A stretch of DNA of 64,000 nt from Olsenella urininfantis. Its GTDB lineage: Bacteria; Actinomycetota; Coriobacteriia; Coriobacteriales; Atopobiaceae. The stretch covers positions 1,039,994 to 1,103,993 of the forward strand of contig NZ_LT732540.1 of assembly GCF_900155635.1 (NCBI RefSeq), read 5' to 3'. The notes beneath the pieces were generated by a model that worked only from the letters and a program-made list of their open reading frames with translations, was not told where the DNA came from and ran no database searches. A program made the translations under genes and the position numbers. Shown here one piece after another: positions 28,355-36,509 of the stretch (its first letter is position 1; each line of letters starts with the position of its first letter).

Positions 28355-29146
28355 CTACTTCACAGGCGAGCCGCACTCACCGCAGAAGTGGGCGCCCGGC
28401 TTCAGGGGCATGCCGCACCGGGAGCAGAAGCGAGCATCACTCTCCTCAGGCGCAATCTCATGAGCTGGGGAAACCGTCTCAAGTTGAGCATGCTCCCCAA
28501 GGCTGGCATCCAGGATGCCTCGAACCTGCCGTGCGGCTCCACGCGCCGCCTCGGTGGCGGTGCGCACGTACTCCTCGCGCCTCTCCCTGGGCAGGGCCCC
28601 CTCCACAACCTCGCCCAACTTGACCTTCTCCACGGGCACGTGCCTGCCACGGCTCTCGAGCAGCTCCCAGGCGCAGGCCAGCGTCACCGCAACGAGAACC
28701 AGGAGGTAGGCCCAGCCCAGCACGGAGAGGCCGAAGTACTTAGCGTAGCCCTCCTCCAAGGTGACGTGCCTGCTGGCAAAGAACAGCAGCAGGTAGAGCG
28801 AGGAGGGGATGAGGGCCCGACTCAGCCATTTGCCGCCACCGTGCTGGGCCAGGAACACCGTGAGGGCAGGGAGAAGCAGGTAGATGATGTAGGCGGCAGA
28901 CCCATCAGAACTGACGCGATACGTTTCCGACTCGGTGAGAAGTTGGAAGAGCGAGAAGGTCAGCCTGGTAGTGGACGTGAGCTCGAAGTAGTAGATGGGA
29001 GCCACGAAGCCCACGCACAAGGTCAGGCCCAGGATGACGATCGCCTGCCTGCGGTCCTCGCGTCCCCACTGGGCAAGCGGCTTCAGAAAGCCAATCCTCG
29101 CAGGGAATTCCCCGACGACGCCGTTCCGAGACTCGTTGTTGCTCAT
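28355..29146 (-). CDS. Membrane protein with C-terminal zinc ribbon
   Basis: A 263-residue protein of unknown function. Four hydrophobic helices (about residues 35-150, for example AIVILGLTLCVGFVAPIYYF) are followed by a charged cytosolic stretch. At the very C-terminus is a zinc ribbon, CSRCGMPLKPGAHFCGECG, with two CxxC pairs. Start 29146 has AGGAGG seven bases upstream. Zinc-ribbon tails of this kind are widespread in uncharacterised Gram-positive membrane proteins. A hairpin with a T-rich tail separates it from the prepilin peptidase gene upstream. Confidence 0.82.
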   Translation of the reverse strand: MSNNESRNGVVGEFPARIGFLKPLAQWGREDRRQAIVILGLTLCVGFVAPIYYFELTSTTRLTFSLFQLLTESETYRVSSDGSAAYIIYLLLPALTVFLAQHGGGKWLSRALIPSSLYLLLFFASRHVTLEEGYAKYFGLSVLGWAYLLVLVAVTLACAWELLESRGRHVPVEKVKLGEVVEGALPRERREEYVRTATEAARGAARQVRGILDASLGEHAQLETVSPAHEIAPEESDARFCSRCGMPLKPGAHFCGECGSPVK

Positions 29147-29211
29147 AGTGCTTCCTCCTGACAGTTGGTCCTTCGCCACATACACAGGGCGCCTCGATAG
29201 ACGCGAGCGTT

Positions 29212-29239
29212 GCAAGAAAGCCGAAGTTTTTTTCTCGGC
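29212..29239 (-). terminator. Terminator after the prepilin peptidase gene
   Basis: On the minus strand GCCGA (29235-29239) pairs with TCGGC (29220-29224) across an A-rich loop, followed by TTTCTTGC. It starts 19 bases after the prepilin peptidase stop. The stem is short. Confidence 0.45.
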
Positions 29240-29257
29240 CTCAGAGATGCCGGGACC

Positions 29258-29908
29258 CTACGGAACCCAAAGCAGCACCAGCCAGGCGGCAAGCGCGATG
29301 CCAGGCCCCCAGGGAAAGCCCCTCTCTCCCAATCGGGCACGCAGGCAGAGCCCATGCGCAAGTCCCAAAGCGCTGGCGAGAGCAAGCAGCAGAAGCCCCC
29401 TCTCGAAGCCCGTGAACAGGGCAAGCGCCGAGAGGAGCTTGAGGTCTCCCGCGCCCATGCCAGCCTCTCCCAGGAGGCGCCTCGCCACGCGTGTCGAGAC
29501 GAGCAGCAGCGCCAGCATGGCTACCCCACTGGCGAGGCTCCCCGCAGCGTTGGCAACGCCCGCGGCCCCCTCCGGCACGCGCGCGGCCAGCGCGCCCGCC
29601 CGCAGGAGCACAACCGCGCCAACGCAGGGGTTGGGGATGACCCGGGCGTCCAGGTCCGTGAGCGAGACCGTCAGGAGCAGCAGGAAGAGGAGCGCCAGCT
29701 CTGCGGCGTCAACGCCCGCAAGCCGCAGCCAGGACAGCCTTCCCAGCGTTGCCGCGCCAAGGGAGGCGCACGCGAGGAGGCGCCACGGTCCTCTCGACAC
29801 GCGCGGTCCCAAAAGCACGCCGGCCAGGCGCATGGCAGCCAGACCCAGGGCCGCCCCACCAACTACCACCAGCAACAAGTCGCTGCCCCCCTTCGTCCCT
29901 CCCAACAT
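29258..29908 (-). CDS. Prepilin peptidase (A24 family, short CpaA-like form)
   Basis: A 216-residue membrane aspartyl protease that cleaves leader peptides of type IV or Tad pilins. Both catalytic aspartates are visible: SLTDLDARVIPNP (about residue 85) and GMGAGDLKLLSALALFTG (GxGxxDxK, about 150). About six membrane helices are present. The N-terminal methylase domain of full PilD is absent, as in CpaA/TadV. No pilin, ATPase or other pilus gene is in this window, so its substrates must be elsewhere. The family call is firm; the pilus type is inference. Confidence 0.87.
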   Translation of the reverse strand: MLGGTKGGSDLLLVVVGGAALGLAAMRLAGVLLGPRVSRGPWRLLACASLGAATLGRLSWLRLAGVDAAELALLFLLLLTVSLTDLDARVIPNPCVGAVVLLRAGALAARVPEGAAGVANAAGSLASGVAMLALLLVSTRVARRLLGEAGMGAGDLKLLSALALFTGFERGLLLLALASALGLAHGLCLRARLGERGFPWGPGIALAAWLVLLWVP

Positions 29909-30065
29909 CCTATGAGGGCCAAGGAGGGCCCTGGGGGCTCAGGGGCGCTTTCGGTTGACAACACCCGCGCAACAAGGGGCAAAAATGTGCCTGTGGGGCC
30001 TATACTTGCTCTCATTGACCAAAACTGGCGGCCAGCTGGCCGCACAAGGGGAAAGGGAGAGGCGC

Positions 30066-30281
30066 ATGGCATGCTTTGTGGTTCCCGCCGGCGAGGTCAT
30101 CTTCACCCCGCCCTTCCTGACCGCCATGAGCAACGCCGAGGACACCGTCGAGATGCTGCACGAGATGTCCACCGTGGGCGTGGGCATGGCCGTGCTGGTC
30201 ACCTGCGTCTGGGCGCTGGGCTGCCTGGCCATAGACCACGCGGCGGGCATGCGCAAGGCACTGCTCGGCGAGACCGCCTAG
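30066..30281 (+). CDS. Small membrane protein of unknown function (first of a pair)
   Basis: A 71-residue protein starting at ATG 30066 behind GGGAGAGG. It opens MACFVVPAGEVIFTPPF, has one clear membrane helix (VGMAVLVTCVWALGCLAI) and a short basic tail. It is followed eight bases later by another small membrane protein and then a Crp/Fnr-type regulator, all on one strand. I believe similar pairs occur in other anaerobic Firmicutes and Coriobacteria, but I do not know a function. Confidence 0.7.
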   Translation: MACFVVPAGEVIFTPPFLTAMSNAEDTVEMLHEMSTVGVGMAVLVTCVWALGCLAIDHAAGMRKALLGETA

Positions 30282-30289
30282 GAGGCGAC

Positions 30290-30583
30290 ATGACGCTCAT
30301 CCTCACCTTCGCGGCCGCAACAGTGGCCACGGCCATCCTTCTCGCCCGTCCCGCCTGCGCACGCGCGCACAGGCTGGGCATGCTGGCCCTCATGTACTGG
30401 GCAGCCGGCCTCATGTGGTGCGTGGACGGCATCGCCAACGTGCTTTCCGGCGAGCCCTTCGTGGAGCTTGCCGACCAGGCGGCCATGGCCGACGACGCGC
30501 TTCTGGGCGCCTGCGTCATAGCCTTGGGCCTGGCTGTCTGGGCCGTCGCAGGCAGAGTGCGCCCACAACGGGTTGCGGCCTAG
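30290..30583 (+). CDS. Small membrane protein of unknown function (second of the pair)
   Basis: A 97-residue protein with an N-terminal membrane helix (TLILTFAAATVATAILLA), a second in LGMLALMYWAAGLMWCVDG and a third near the C-terminus (LLGACVIALGLAVWAVAG). GGAGGCGAC overlaps the end of the preceding gene and precedes the ATG, so the two are translated together. The regulator gene begins one base after its stop. The composition suggests a small integral membrane unit; no cofactor motif is visible apart from single Cys and Trp residues. Confidence 0.72.
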   Translation: MTLILTFAAATVATAILLARPACARAHRLGMLALMYWAAGLMWCVDGIANVLSGEPFVELADQAAMADDALLGACVIALGLAVWAVAGRVRPQRVAA

Positions 30584-30584
30584 C

Positions 30585-31304
30585 ATGAGCGACCAAGGGA
30601 GACGGGCCTCTGCGGGCCCGTCCCTGCAATCTGGGCACATCGGCACGCTTGGACGCTGCGGAATATTCTCGGGCATGGCAGAAGACGAGATCTTGGCCAT
30701 CCTCCCCTGCCTCAGGGCTCGAGTGCAGGGGTGCTCGCAGGGCGAGTACGTGCTGCGCGCTGGCGACAGCTGCGGCCGCGTATACGTGGTGCTCGAGGGC
30801 GGCGTCAGCGTCGTGCGCGAGGACTGGTGGGGCAACCGCAACATCGTGACCGAGGTGGGACCCTCGGGCTCCTTCGCAGAGGCCTACGCCTGCACGCCGG
30901 GCTCCAGGCTCTCGGTCTCCGTGGTGACCACTCGCCCCACGATGTTGCTCGCCCTCGACGCGCAGTCCATGCTCCGCAGCTGCAACGCCGCCTGCAGCTA
31001 CCACGGCAGGCTCATGGAGAACCTGGTGGCGACCATCGCCGAAGCCAACCTCAGGCTCAATGGCAAGCTCTCCTACCTTTCGCAGCGAAGCACCCGAGAG
31101 AAGATCCTCGCCTACCTGAGCGACGAGTGCCAAAGGCGGGGCTCGCGCAGCTTCAGCATTCCCTTCAAGCGCCAGCAGTTGGCCGACTTCCTCTCGGTCA
31201 ACCGCAGCGCCCTCTCGGCCGAGCTCGGCCGCATGCGCGACGAGGGCATCATAGACTTCGAGCGCAGCCGCTTCACCCTGCTGGAGCCACCCCGGGGGAG
31301 GTGA
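30585..31304 (+). CDS. Crp/Fnr family transcriptional regulator
   Basis: A 239-residue regulator. The cyclic-nucleotide-binding-like beta roll covers about residues 30-140 (GEYVLRAGDSCGRVYVVLEGGVSVV) and a C-terminal winged helix covers 165-235 (RQQLADFLSVNRSALSAELGRMRDEGII, the recognition helix). Several N-terminal cysteines (LGRCGIF, LPCLRARVQGC) are not in the FNR iron-sulphur spacing, so the ligand is unknown. It follows the two small membrane proteins with one base between, which suggests it controls them or responds to the same cue. Confidence 0.88.
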   Translation: MSDQGRRASAGPSLQSGHIGTLGRCGIFSGMAEDEILAILPCLRARVQGCSQGEYVLRAGDSCGRVYVVLEGGVSVVREDWWGNRNIVTEVGPSGSFAEAYACTPGSRLSVSVVTTRPTMLLALDAQSMLRSCNAACSYHGRLMENLVATIAEANLRLNGKLSYLSQRSTREKILAYLSDECQRRGSRSFSIPFKRQQLADFLSVNRSALSAELGRMRDEGIIDFERSRFTLLEPPRGR

Positions 31305-31382
31305 CAGGCCCACCTGGCGTCTGCCGAATCCGAGGGCAAAACCGCCCCGAGCTCTTCTCTCGCGGAAGGTCCCTCCCGTGGC

Positions 31383-31426
31383 AAAAAAGTGGCCCCGGGC
31401 GGACATGAGTCCGAACCCGGGGCCAC
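31383..31426 (-). terminator. Rho-independent terminator of fba
   Basis: GTGGCCCCGGG (31389-31399) pairs perfectly with CCCGGGGCCAC (31416-31426). On the minus strand the stem is followed by six T residues, the classic intrinsic form, 35 bases after the fba stop. It could also stop the regulator gene from the other side. Confidence 0.88.
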
Positions 31427-31461
31427 CCCGTCATGCATGCGTGCGTGCCTGTGCCTGAGGC

Positions 31462-32334
31462 CTACGCCCAGCCCTTGCCGGCGGAGCCGAACTCCTGGAT
31501 GAGCTCCATGGTGCGGGTCTTGATGGCGTCGCGGCCGGGCTTGAGGAGCTTGCGGGGGTCGTAGCCCTTACCGCTCGTGTCCTTGCCCTCCTCGATGTAC
31601 TTGCGCGTGGCGGCCGCGAAGACGAGCTGGAGGTCGGTGTTGACGTTGATCTTGCAGATTCCCAGGTCGATGGCCTTCTTGATCTGGTCGACGGGGATGC
31701 CGGTGCCGCCATGGAGCACGAGGGGCAGGCTGCCCGTCTCGGCCTTGATGGCCTCGAGCTGCTCGAAGGACAGGCCCTCCCAGTTCTCGGGGTAGATGCC
31801 GTGGATGTTGCCGATGCCGCAGGCCAGGAAGTCAACGCCCAAATCCGCGATCTGCTTGCACTGCCTGGGGTCTGCCAGCTCGCCCTTGGCGGTGATGCCG
31901 TCCTCGGTGCCGCCGATGCCACCGACCTCGGCCTCGACCGAGATGCCCTTGGCGTGGGCGGCCTTCACGACCTCCTCGGTGCGCTTGAGGTTGGTCTCGA
32001 AGTCTGCCTCATGGGAGCCGTCGTACATGACGGAGGTGAAGCCGGCCTCGATGCACTTGAAGACGTCCTCGTAGGAGCCGTGGTCAAGGTGAAGGGCAAC
32101 GGGAACGCTGATGTTCTTGTCCTCGACGAGGTTCTTCACCAGGTCGGCGACGAGCTTGAAGGAGGTCTGCCACTTGGCGGCGCCTCCCGTGCACTGGATG
32201 ATGACCGGGGACTGAAGCTCCTCGGCCGCGTCCAGGATGGAAGAGGCCCACTCAAGGTTGTTGGTGTTGAACGCGCCCAGGGCATAATGGCCCCTCTCGG
32301 CGCTCTGAAGCATAGCGCTGGCATTGACTAGCAT
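31462..32334 (-). CDS. fba: Class II fructose-1,6-bisphosphate aldolase
   Basis: A zinc-dependent glycolytic enzyme splitting fructose 1,6-bisphosphate into dihydroxyacetone phosphate and glyceraldehyde 3-phosphate. The 290-residue chain has the metal-ligand segments HLDHGSYED (about residue 80), SVEAEVGGIGGTEDG (about 130) and LVLHGGTGIP (about 205), and starts MLVNASAMLQSAERGHYALGAFN as in short Gram-positive class II enzymes. Start 32334 has GGAGG six bases upstream. It is a single gene ended by a strong intrinsic terminator. Confidence 0.95.
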   Translation of the reverse strand: MLVNASAMLQSAERGHYALGAFNTNNLEWASSILDAAEELQSPVIIQCTGGAAKWQTSFKLVADLVKNLVEDKNISVPVALHLDHGSYEDVFKCIEAGFTSVMYDGSHEADFETNLKRTEEVVKAAHAKGISVEAEVGGIGGTEDGITAKGELADPRQCKQIADLGVDFLACGIGNIHGIYPENWEGLSFEQLEAIKAETGSLPLVLHGGTGIPVDQIKKAIDLGICKINVNTDLQLVFAAATRKYIEEGKDTSGKGYDPRKLLKPGRDAIKTRTMELIQEFGSAGKGWA

Positions 32335-32486
32335 ACGTGCCTCCAATGAACGTCGTGCAAGACAGCCTACGGGCATAATCATACCCTCAAGCGGTGGCAT
32401 TTCATCCCGTGAGCGGCAGATTTGCATCCGCGGAGCATGGGTACAGGATATGAATGTGCAATCGCATGGCAGAGGAAGGGGACGGC

Positions 32487-33212
32487 ATGGCAGAGCAGGA
32501 AGAGAAGAAGGGTGCCCTGGGAGACTTCTCCCTCTCCACCGTAGTGGCCAGCTCGCTTGCGGCCGTCACCTCGTTTCTGCTCTCTTCCAAGATCGGCCTG
32601 GCGGGGTCTCTCATTGGCGTTGCCGTTGCCGCCGCGGCATCCGCCGTCGCCTCCCAGCTCTACAAGGCCCTGATAAAGGCATCCGCCCAGAAGATCAAGG
32701 ACGAGCTTGGCGAGGGTGGTCCCAGCCCAGCACCCCTTGGCGAGGGAGCCCGCGTGGCTCCGGCAGAGCTGCGTGCCGCCGCGGCACGGCGCAGCGAGAG
32801 GCGCGCGCTCAGGCGAGCCGTTGCCTTCGTGGCGGGCGTGGCCATCGGGGCCGTGCTGATCTACGCGGGAGTGGTGGTGCTTGCGACGTCCGGCAGGGGC
32901 ATCGGGGCAAGCGCGCCCGAGCTGAGCTCGACCCCCGCCGAGCAGACAGGCGGCGCCACGTCAGAGAACGCGCCCGAGTGGGACACGCAGGCAGAGCCGG
33001 AGCAAGTGCCTCCCAGCGAGACGTCCGCGCCCAAGGGAGACCCCGAGGCCGCTCCCAAGGCCGATCCTCAGGCACCCAAGGAAGACGAGGGCGCGCAGGC
33101 AACGGGAACTGCCAAAAAGGAGCCGGTGCCTGACGGCAATGCCGAGGCCAGCGCAGGGGCCAGTGCGGGCGCGGCCGAGAGCAGCAACTCCCCATCGGGA
33201 GGCAAGCAATAG
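32487..33212 (+). CDS. Membrane protein with Pro/Ala/Glu-rich tail
   Basis: A 241-residue protein of unknown function. An N-terminal hydrophobic region (VVASSLAAVTSFLLSSKIG and following Ala/Val-rich stretch) may form a hairpin in the membrane. After a basic segment (RRSERRALRR) a third helix (AVAFVAGVAIGAVLIYAGVVV) leads into a disordered tail of about 110 residues rich in Pro, Ala, Glu and Ser, probably outside the cell. The ATG at 32487 is chosen for GGAAGGGG upstream; in-frame ATGs at 32466 and earlier are weaker. It diverges from fba. Confidence 0.72.
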   Translation: MAEQEEKKGALGDFSLSTVVASSLAAVTSFLLSSKIGLAGSLIGVAVAAAASAVASQLYKALIKASAQKIKDELGEGGPSPAPLGEGARVAPAELRAAAARRSERRALRRAVAFVAGVAIGAVLIYAGVVVLATSGRGIGASAPELSSTPAEQTGGATSENAPEWDTQAEPEQVPPSETSAPKGDPEAAPKADPQAPKEDEGAQATGTAKKEPVPDGNAEASAGASAGAAESSNSPSGGKQ

Positions 33213-33312
33213 CCTCTCTCAGTCGATTGGCAAGGGTCTTGCGTTATCGCAGCTAGACCAATGCGTTATAGTATGCGGGTTCTTTTAGTTCCAGCCAAAA
33301 GTCGGATAGCCC

Positions 33313-33759
33313 ATGAACCTTCCCGTCATCCTCTGGGTCGCCCTCAGCCTCGCCTGGATGCTCAGGCAGACGCAGATCAGCTTTCGCCGCATGCTGGCCC
33401 GCGTGCCCATACGCGTACGCTGCGAGGGGTGCGGCCACGACCTCAGGGCTCCCCTCGGTGCCCTGCAGGCGTTCAAGGGCGTGCGCGGCAAGGACGAAGG
33501 CGGCGTCGACCGCCTCCTCCCCTGCCTGGCGGCGCTGGCCAGGCTGGACAAGACCCTCTCGTCCGGAAGCCAGATCTTCTGCAGGGGCTGCCGGGAGTGG
33601 CGCAGCTGCACCCTGCTCGAGCCCGGGCGCGTGTCCCTTGCCGTGCGACGCCGCATGGCGCGGGAGCTGGCCCCCCACGCCGTGATGTCCCTCATGGGGG
33701 CCATCGTGCTGGGAATCGTCAGCTGGCTTCTGAGCGGCATGGCCTTCCTGCTGGCGTAG
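33313..33759 (+). CDS. Membrane-anchored protein with two Cys pairs
   Basis: A 148-residue protein of unknown function. An N-terminal membrane helix (LPVILWVALSLAWML) is followed by a cytosolic domain with CEGCGHDL (about residue 37) and CRGCREW (about 95), two CxxC pairs that could bind one zinc, and a C-terminal membrane helix (AVMSLMGAIVLGIVSWLLSG). It stands alone, followed by two hairpins. The split zinc site flanked by helices is distinctive, but I recognise no named family. Confidence 0.7.
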   Translation: MNLPVILWVALSLAWMLRQTQISFRRMLARVPIRVRCEGCGHDLRAPLGALQAFKGVRGKDEGGVDRLLPCLAALARLDKTLSSGSQIFCRGCREWRSCTLLEPGRVSLAVRRRMARELAPHAVMSLMGAIVLGIVSWLLSGMAFLLA

Positions 33760-33769
33760 CGGGACCGCA

Positions 33770-33790
33770 CGTCTCCACCCCGTGGAGACG
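33770..33790 (+). terminator. Short perfect hairpin after the Cys-pair membrane protein
   Basis: CGTCTCCAC (33770-33778) pairs with GTGGAGACG (33782-33790) over a three-base loop, 10 bases after the stop codon. No T tract follows. Confidence 0.5.
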
Positions 33791-33852
33791 GCCGCCCAGC
33801 CCGTCACCTGGCGGCGGATATACGGACGGCTCTCTCGGATTCTGGCACGAAC

Positions 33853-33891
33853 GGCCCGTAAGACCGTCACCAAGCGGCGGTCTTACGGGCC
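33853..33891. terminator. 14-bp perfect hairpin between convergent genes
   Basis: GGCCCGTAAGACCG (33853-33866) is the exact reverse complement of CGGTCTTACGGGCC (33878-33891), with an 11-base loop. It lies between the 3' ends of the Cys-pair membrane protein and the thiamine-type ABC operon and may end transcription from either side. Confidence 0.6.
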
Positions 33892-33919
33892 ACATGTCAG
33901 GTTGGGAGGGGGGAAGAAG

Positions 33920-34717
33920 CTACCCCAGGTGGGACAGCACCTCTCGCTTGCAGGCGAGGAACTCCGGCATGAGGGCGAACTCGGCCGCCGAGAGACCCTC
34001 CCGCGCGACAGGGACCTTGACCTCGGCCGCAACGCGGCTGGGCACGCCCGCCGCGGGGTTCCCCTCCAGCACGTAAATGCGGCTTGCCATCATCACGGCC
34101 TCGTCCACGTCATGCGTGATGGCCAGGCTCGAGATGCCCAGGCGGGCAGACATCTGGCAGTACCAGCTGCGCATGTCCGCACGTGTTAGGGCGTCCAACG
34201 CGCTGAAGGGCTCGTCCAGGAGCACCACGTCGTGGCCCATGAGGTAGGTGCGCAGGAAGGCTGCCCTCTGGCGCATGCCGCCCGAGAGCTCCGAGGGCCA
34301 GAGCCTCTCGCAGCCAGCCAGGCCAAAGCGCTCGAAGAGGGGCTTGGCCCTCTCGTGCGCCTCCGCGGTCGGCACGCCCGCAAGCACCAGGGGCAGGCAG
34401 ACGTTGTCGATGATGCGCTTGCTGGGCAGGAGCAGGTCCTTCTGCAGCATGTAGCTCACGTTGCCGGCCTTGCCCGTCACGTCCTGGCCGCGCAGCAGCA
34501 CCTGTCCCCCAAGGGGGCGCGAGAGGCCCGCCAGAGCGTGCAGGATGGTGGTCTTGCCGCAGCCGGAACGGCCGAGGAGGCACACCAGCTCGCCCTTTCC
34601 CACCACAAGGGACACGTCCCGTGCCACCACGTGGGAGCCGCCGTCCCACGAGAGCGTGAGACGGCGGGCCTCAAGGGCAGGCACGGTGGCCGGGGGCCTG
34701 TTGCCGCAGGCCTCCAC
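33920..34717 (-). CDS. ABC transporter ATP-binding protein, thiamine-precursor type
   Basis: A 265-residue ATPase (ThiZ/SsuB-like): Walker A GRSGCGKTTILHALAG, signature LSGGMRQRAAFLRTYL and Walker B VVLLDEPFSALD. The GMRQR signature and FSALD ending are typical of the nitrate/sulfonate/thiamine-precursor branch. The GTG at 34717 overlaps the last base of the preceding stop and has GGGAG five bases upstream, which makes it a better start than the upstream TTG. It is the last gene of the riboswitch-controlled operon and energises the permease encoded two genes upstream. Confidence 0.88.
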   Translation of the reverse strand: MEACGNRPPATVPALEARRLTLSWDGGSHVVARDVSLVVGKGELVCLLGRSGCGKTTILHALAGLSRPLGGQVLLRGQDVTGKAGNVSYMLQKDLLLPSKRIIDNVCLPLVLAGVPTAEAHERAKPLFERFGLAGCERLWPSELSGGMRQRAAFLRTYLMGHDVVLLDEPFSALDALTRADMRSWYCQMSARLGISSLAITHDVDEAVMMASRIYVLEGNPAAGVPSRVAAEVKVPVAREGLSAAEFALMPEFLACKREVLSHLG

Positions 34718-35751
34718 TAGGCTCCCAGGTACTCGTTGGTCCAACCGGCGTTGACGTCTATCTTGTTCTCCACCAGGCCCCTCTCGTTGAGCCAGGCGAA
34801 GTAGCGGGCCCAGCGCACCTTGTCTATGACACCCCAGGAGGAGGCGTCGGCCACGTACTGCTTGGAGAGGTACGCCTGACTCTGGGAGACCAGCGCCGCG
34901 TCCAACTCGGGCACCTCCTCGCAGAGGATGGAGGCGGCAGCCTCGGGGTCGTCTATGGCCAGCTGGTAGCCCTTCTGCACCGCGCGCAGGAATGCCTTCA
35001 CCACCTCAGGGCTCTTCTCGGCGAACTCGGGGTTGGCGGCGATGACCGGCGTGTAGAAGTCGAAGACCTCGTCCATGTCCTTGAAGCTGAAGTAGTTCAC
35101 CTCGTACCCCTGGACGGCCGCGTTCTGCACCGCCCAACCCTCGTAGACCCACACGGTGTCGAACATCTTGGCCTTCAGGCCGCTGACCTCGTCATCCACG
35201 GCGTAGGGAACCATCTCGACCTTGGAGTAGTCCCCACCGTCGGCCTCCATCACGTCCTTGATGGTGGCCTGCTCGACGGGCATCTCCCAGGTGGCGTAGA
35301 CATGGTCCTCCATGCCGCGCGCAGAGGTGATGCCGTCCTCCTTGCGGCTCATGATGCCGGAGGTGTTGTGCTGGATGAGAGCCGCAACGGCCACGATGGG
35401 AAGCTCGGGAGAGTTGCTGAGGACATTGGCGACGAAGTCCTGGTAGCTCACGCCCAGCTGAGCCTGGCCGGAGCCGATGAGCGCCTCAGCGCTGTCCTCG
35501 GCGGGCTGGACTATCTCGACGTCCAGGCCCTCCTCGGCAAAGTAGCCCTCGTGCTTGGCCACGTACACGCCCGTGTGGTTGGTGTTGGGGGTGTAGTCCA
35601 GGCAGAAGGTGATCTTGGCCTTGTCGGCGGACTTGGGCTTGGCGGAAGGTGCAGAGTCGCAGCCGGCGAGCAGCCCGCTCGCGGCGAGGCCTGCGGTGGC
35701 CACGAAGGAGCGGCGGGAGATGGAGCTGTTAAGAGAGGTCATGTTGGTCAT
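34717..35751 (-). CDS. ABC transporter substrate-binding lipoprotein, HMP/thiamine precursor type
   Basis: A 344-residue lipoprotein of the NMT1/THI5-like family. The N-terminus ISRRSFVATAGLAASGLLAGC combines a twin-arginine pattern with a lipobox, so Cys30 is the likely lipidated residue. CLDYTPNTNHTGVYVAKHEG and the following EEGLDVEIVQP are characteristic of ThiY-type proteins that bind the pyrimidine precursor (formyl-aminopyrimidine or hydroxymethylpyrimidine). The ATG overlaps the permease stop (ATGA). Control by the upstream TPP riboswitch supports a thiamine-related ligand. Confidence 0.88.
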   Translation of the reverse strand: MTNMTSLNSSISRRSFVATAGLAASGLLAGCDSAPSAKPKSADKAKITFCLDYTPNTNHTGVYVAKHEGYFAEEGLDVEIVQPAEDSAEALIGSGQAQLGVSYQDFVANVLSNSPELPIVAVAALIQHNTSGIMSRKEDGITSARGMEDHVYATWEMPVEQATIKDVMEADGGDYSKVEMVPYAVDDEVSGLKAKMFDTVWVYEGWAVQNAAVQGYEVNYFSFKDMDEVFDFYTPVIAANPEFAEKSPEVVKAFLRAVQKGYQLAIDDPEAAASILCEEVPELDAALVSQSQAYLSKQYVADASSWGVIDKVRWARYFAWLNERGLVENKIDVNAGWTNEYLGA

Positions 35752-36509
35752 TTCCTTTCTGCCCTCTTCCAGGGCAAGCAGAGGCGCTGCAGCAGGTCAA
35801 CCGCTGCCATCAGCGCCAGGGACAGCGCGGAGATCAGGAATATCACCGCGAACATCTTGTCGTACGAGAAGGACTTGCGCACGCGCGTCATGTACACGCC
35901 CAGGCCCGAGAAGCCGCCCAGCCACTCCGCGATCACGGCTCCCACGATGGCGTAGGTGGCGCTGATGCGCAGGCCGCTGAAGAGATGCTCGGCTGCGGCC
36001 GGCATCTTGACCTGCCAGAAGACCTGCAGGCCGCTGGCGCGCATCACGCGCATGAGGTCGAGCAGGTCCGGGTCAACGGAGCGAAATCCCGAGACGAGCG
36101 AGACCGTGACGGGAAAGAAGGTGGTGAGCACGATGAGCACCACCTTGGGCGCCAGGCCGTAGCCGAACCACAGGACCAGAAGGGGCGCCACTGCCACCGT
36201 GGGGATGGTCTGCGAGATGGTGATGAGCGGACTGAAGGCCAGGTAGAGAGGCTCGAAGCGATCCATCAGCACGGCGGCCACGAAGCCCACGGCGCAGCCT
36301 ATTGCAAGGCCCAGGGCGCTCTCCACCAGCGTGGTGAGGGCGTGGGACGCAAGGAGGGGCGCCTCTCGCACGAGGGCGGCCAGCACCTGCGTGGGCGCGG
36401 GCAAGAGGAAGTTGGGCACCAGGCCCAGCTGGACCGAGAGCTGCCAGAGCAGCAGCAGGCCCAGGAGCGTGCCCAGAGGTACCAGCATCCTTTTTGCGCG
36501 AGAGGGCAC
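35748..36509 (-). CDS. ABC transporter permease, thiamine-precursor type
   Basis: A 253-residue permease with about six membrane helices (ThiX/SsuC-like BPD_transp_1 family). The EAA-like cytoplasmic loop DLMRVMRASGLQVFWQVKMPAAAEHLFSG contacts the ATPase. The GTG at 36509 directly abuts the stop of the thiamine-binding gene. It overlaps the binding-protein gene by four bases, showing translational coupling across the operon. Substrate by context: a thiamine precursor or thiamine. Confidence 0.88.
   Translation of the reverse strand: MPSRAKRMLVPLGTLLGLLLLWQLSVQLGLVPNFLLPAPTQVLAALVREAPLLASHALTTLVESALGLAIGCAVGFVAAVLMDRFEPLYLAFSPLITISQTIPTVAVAPLLVLWFGYGLAPKVVLIVLTTFFPVTVSLVSGFRSVDPDLLDLMRVMRASGLQVFWQVKMPAAAEHLFSGLRISATYAIVGAVIAEWLGGFSGLGVYMTRVRKSFSYDKMFAVIFLISALSLALMAAVDLLQRLCLPWKRAERK

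Noticed and set aside
29955..29960. TTGACA as a -35 box for the small membrane protein pair
   Set aside because: The nearest good -10 (TATACT at 30001) is 40 bases away, too far for a promoter.
33239..33272. Promoter (TTGCGT and TATAGT) for the Cys-pair membrane protein
   Set aside because: The boxes are 22 bases apart; only the -10 looks good.
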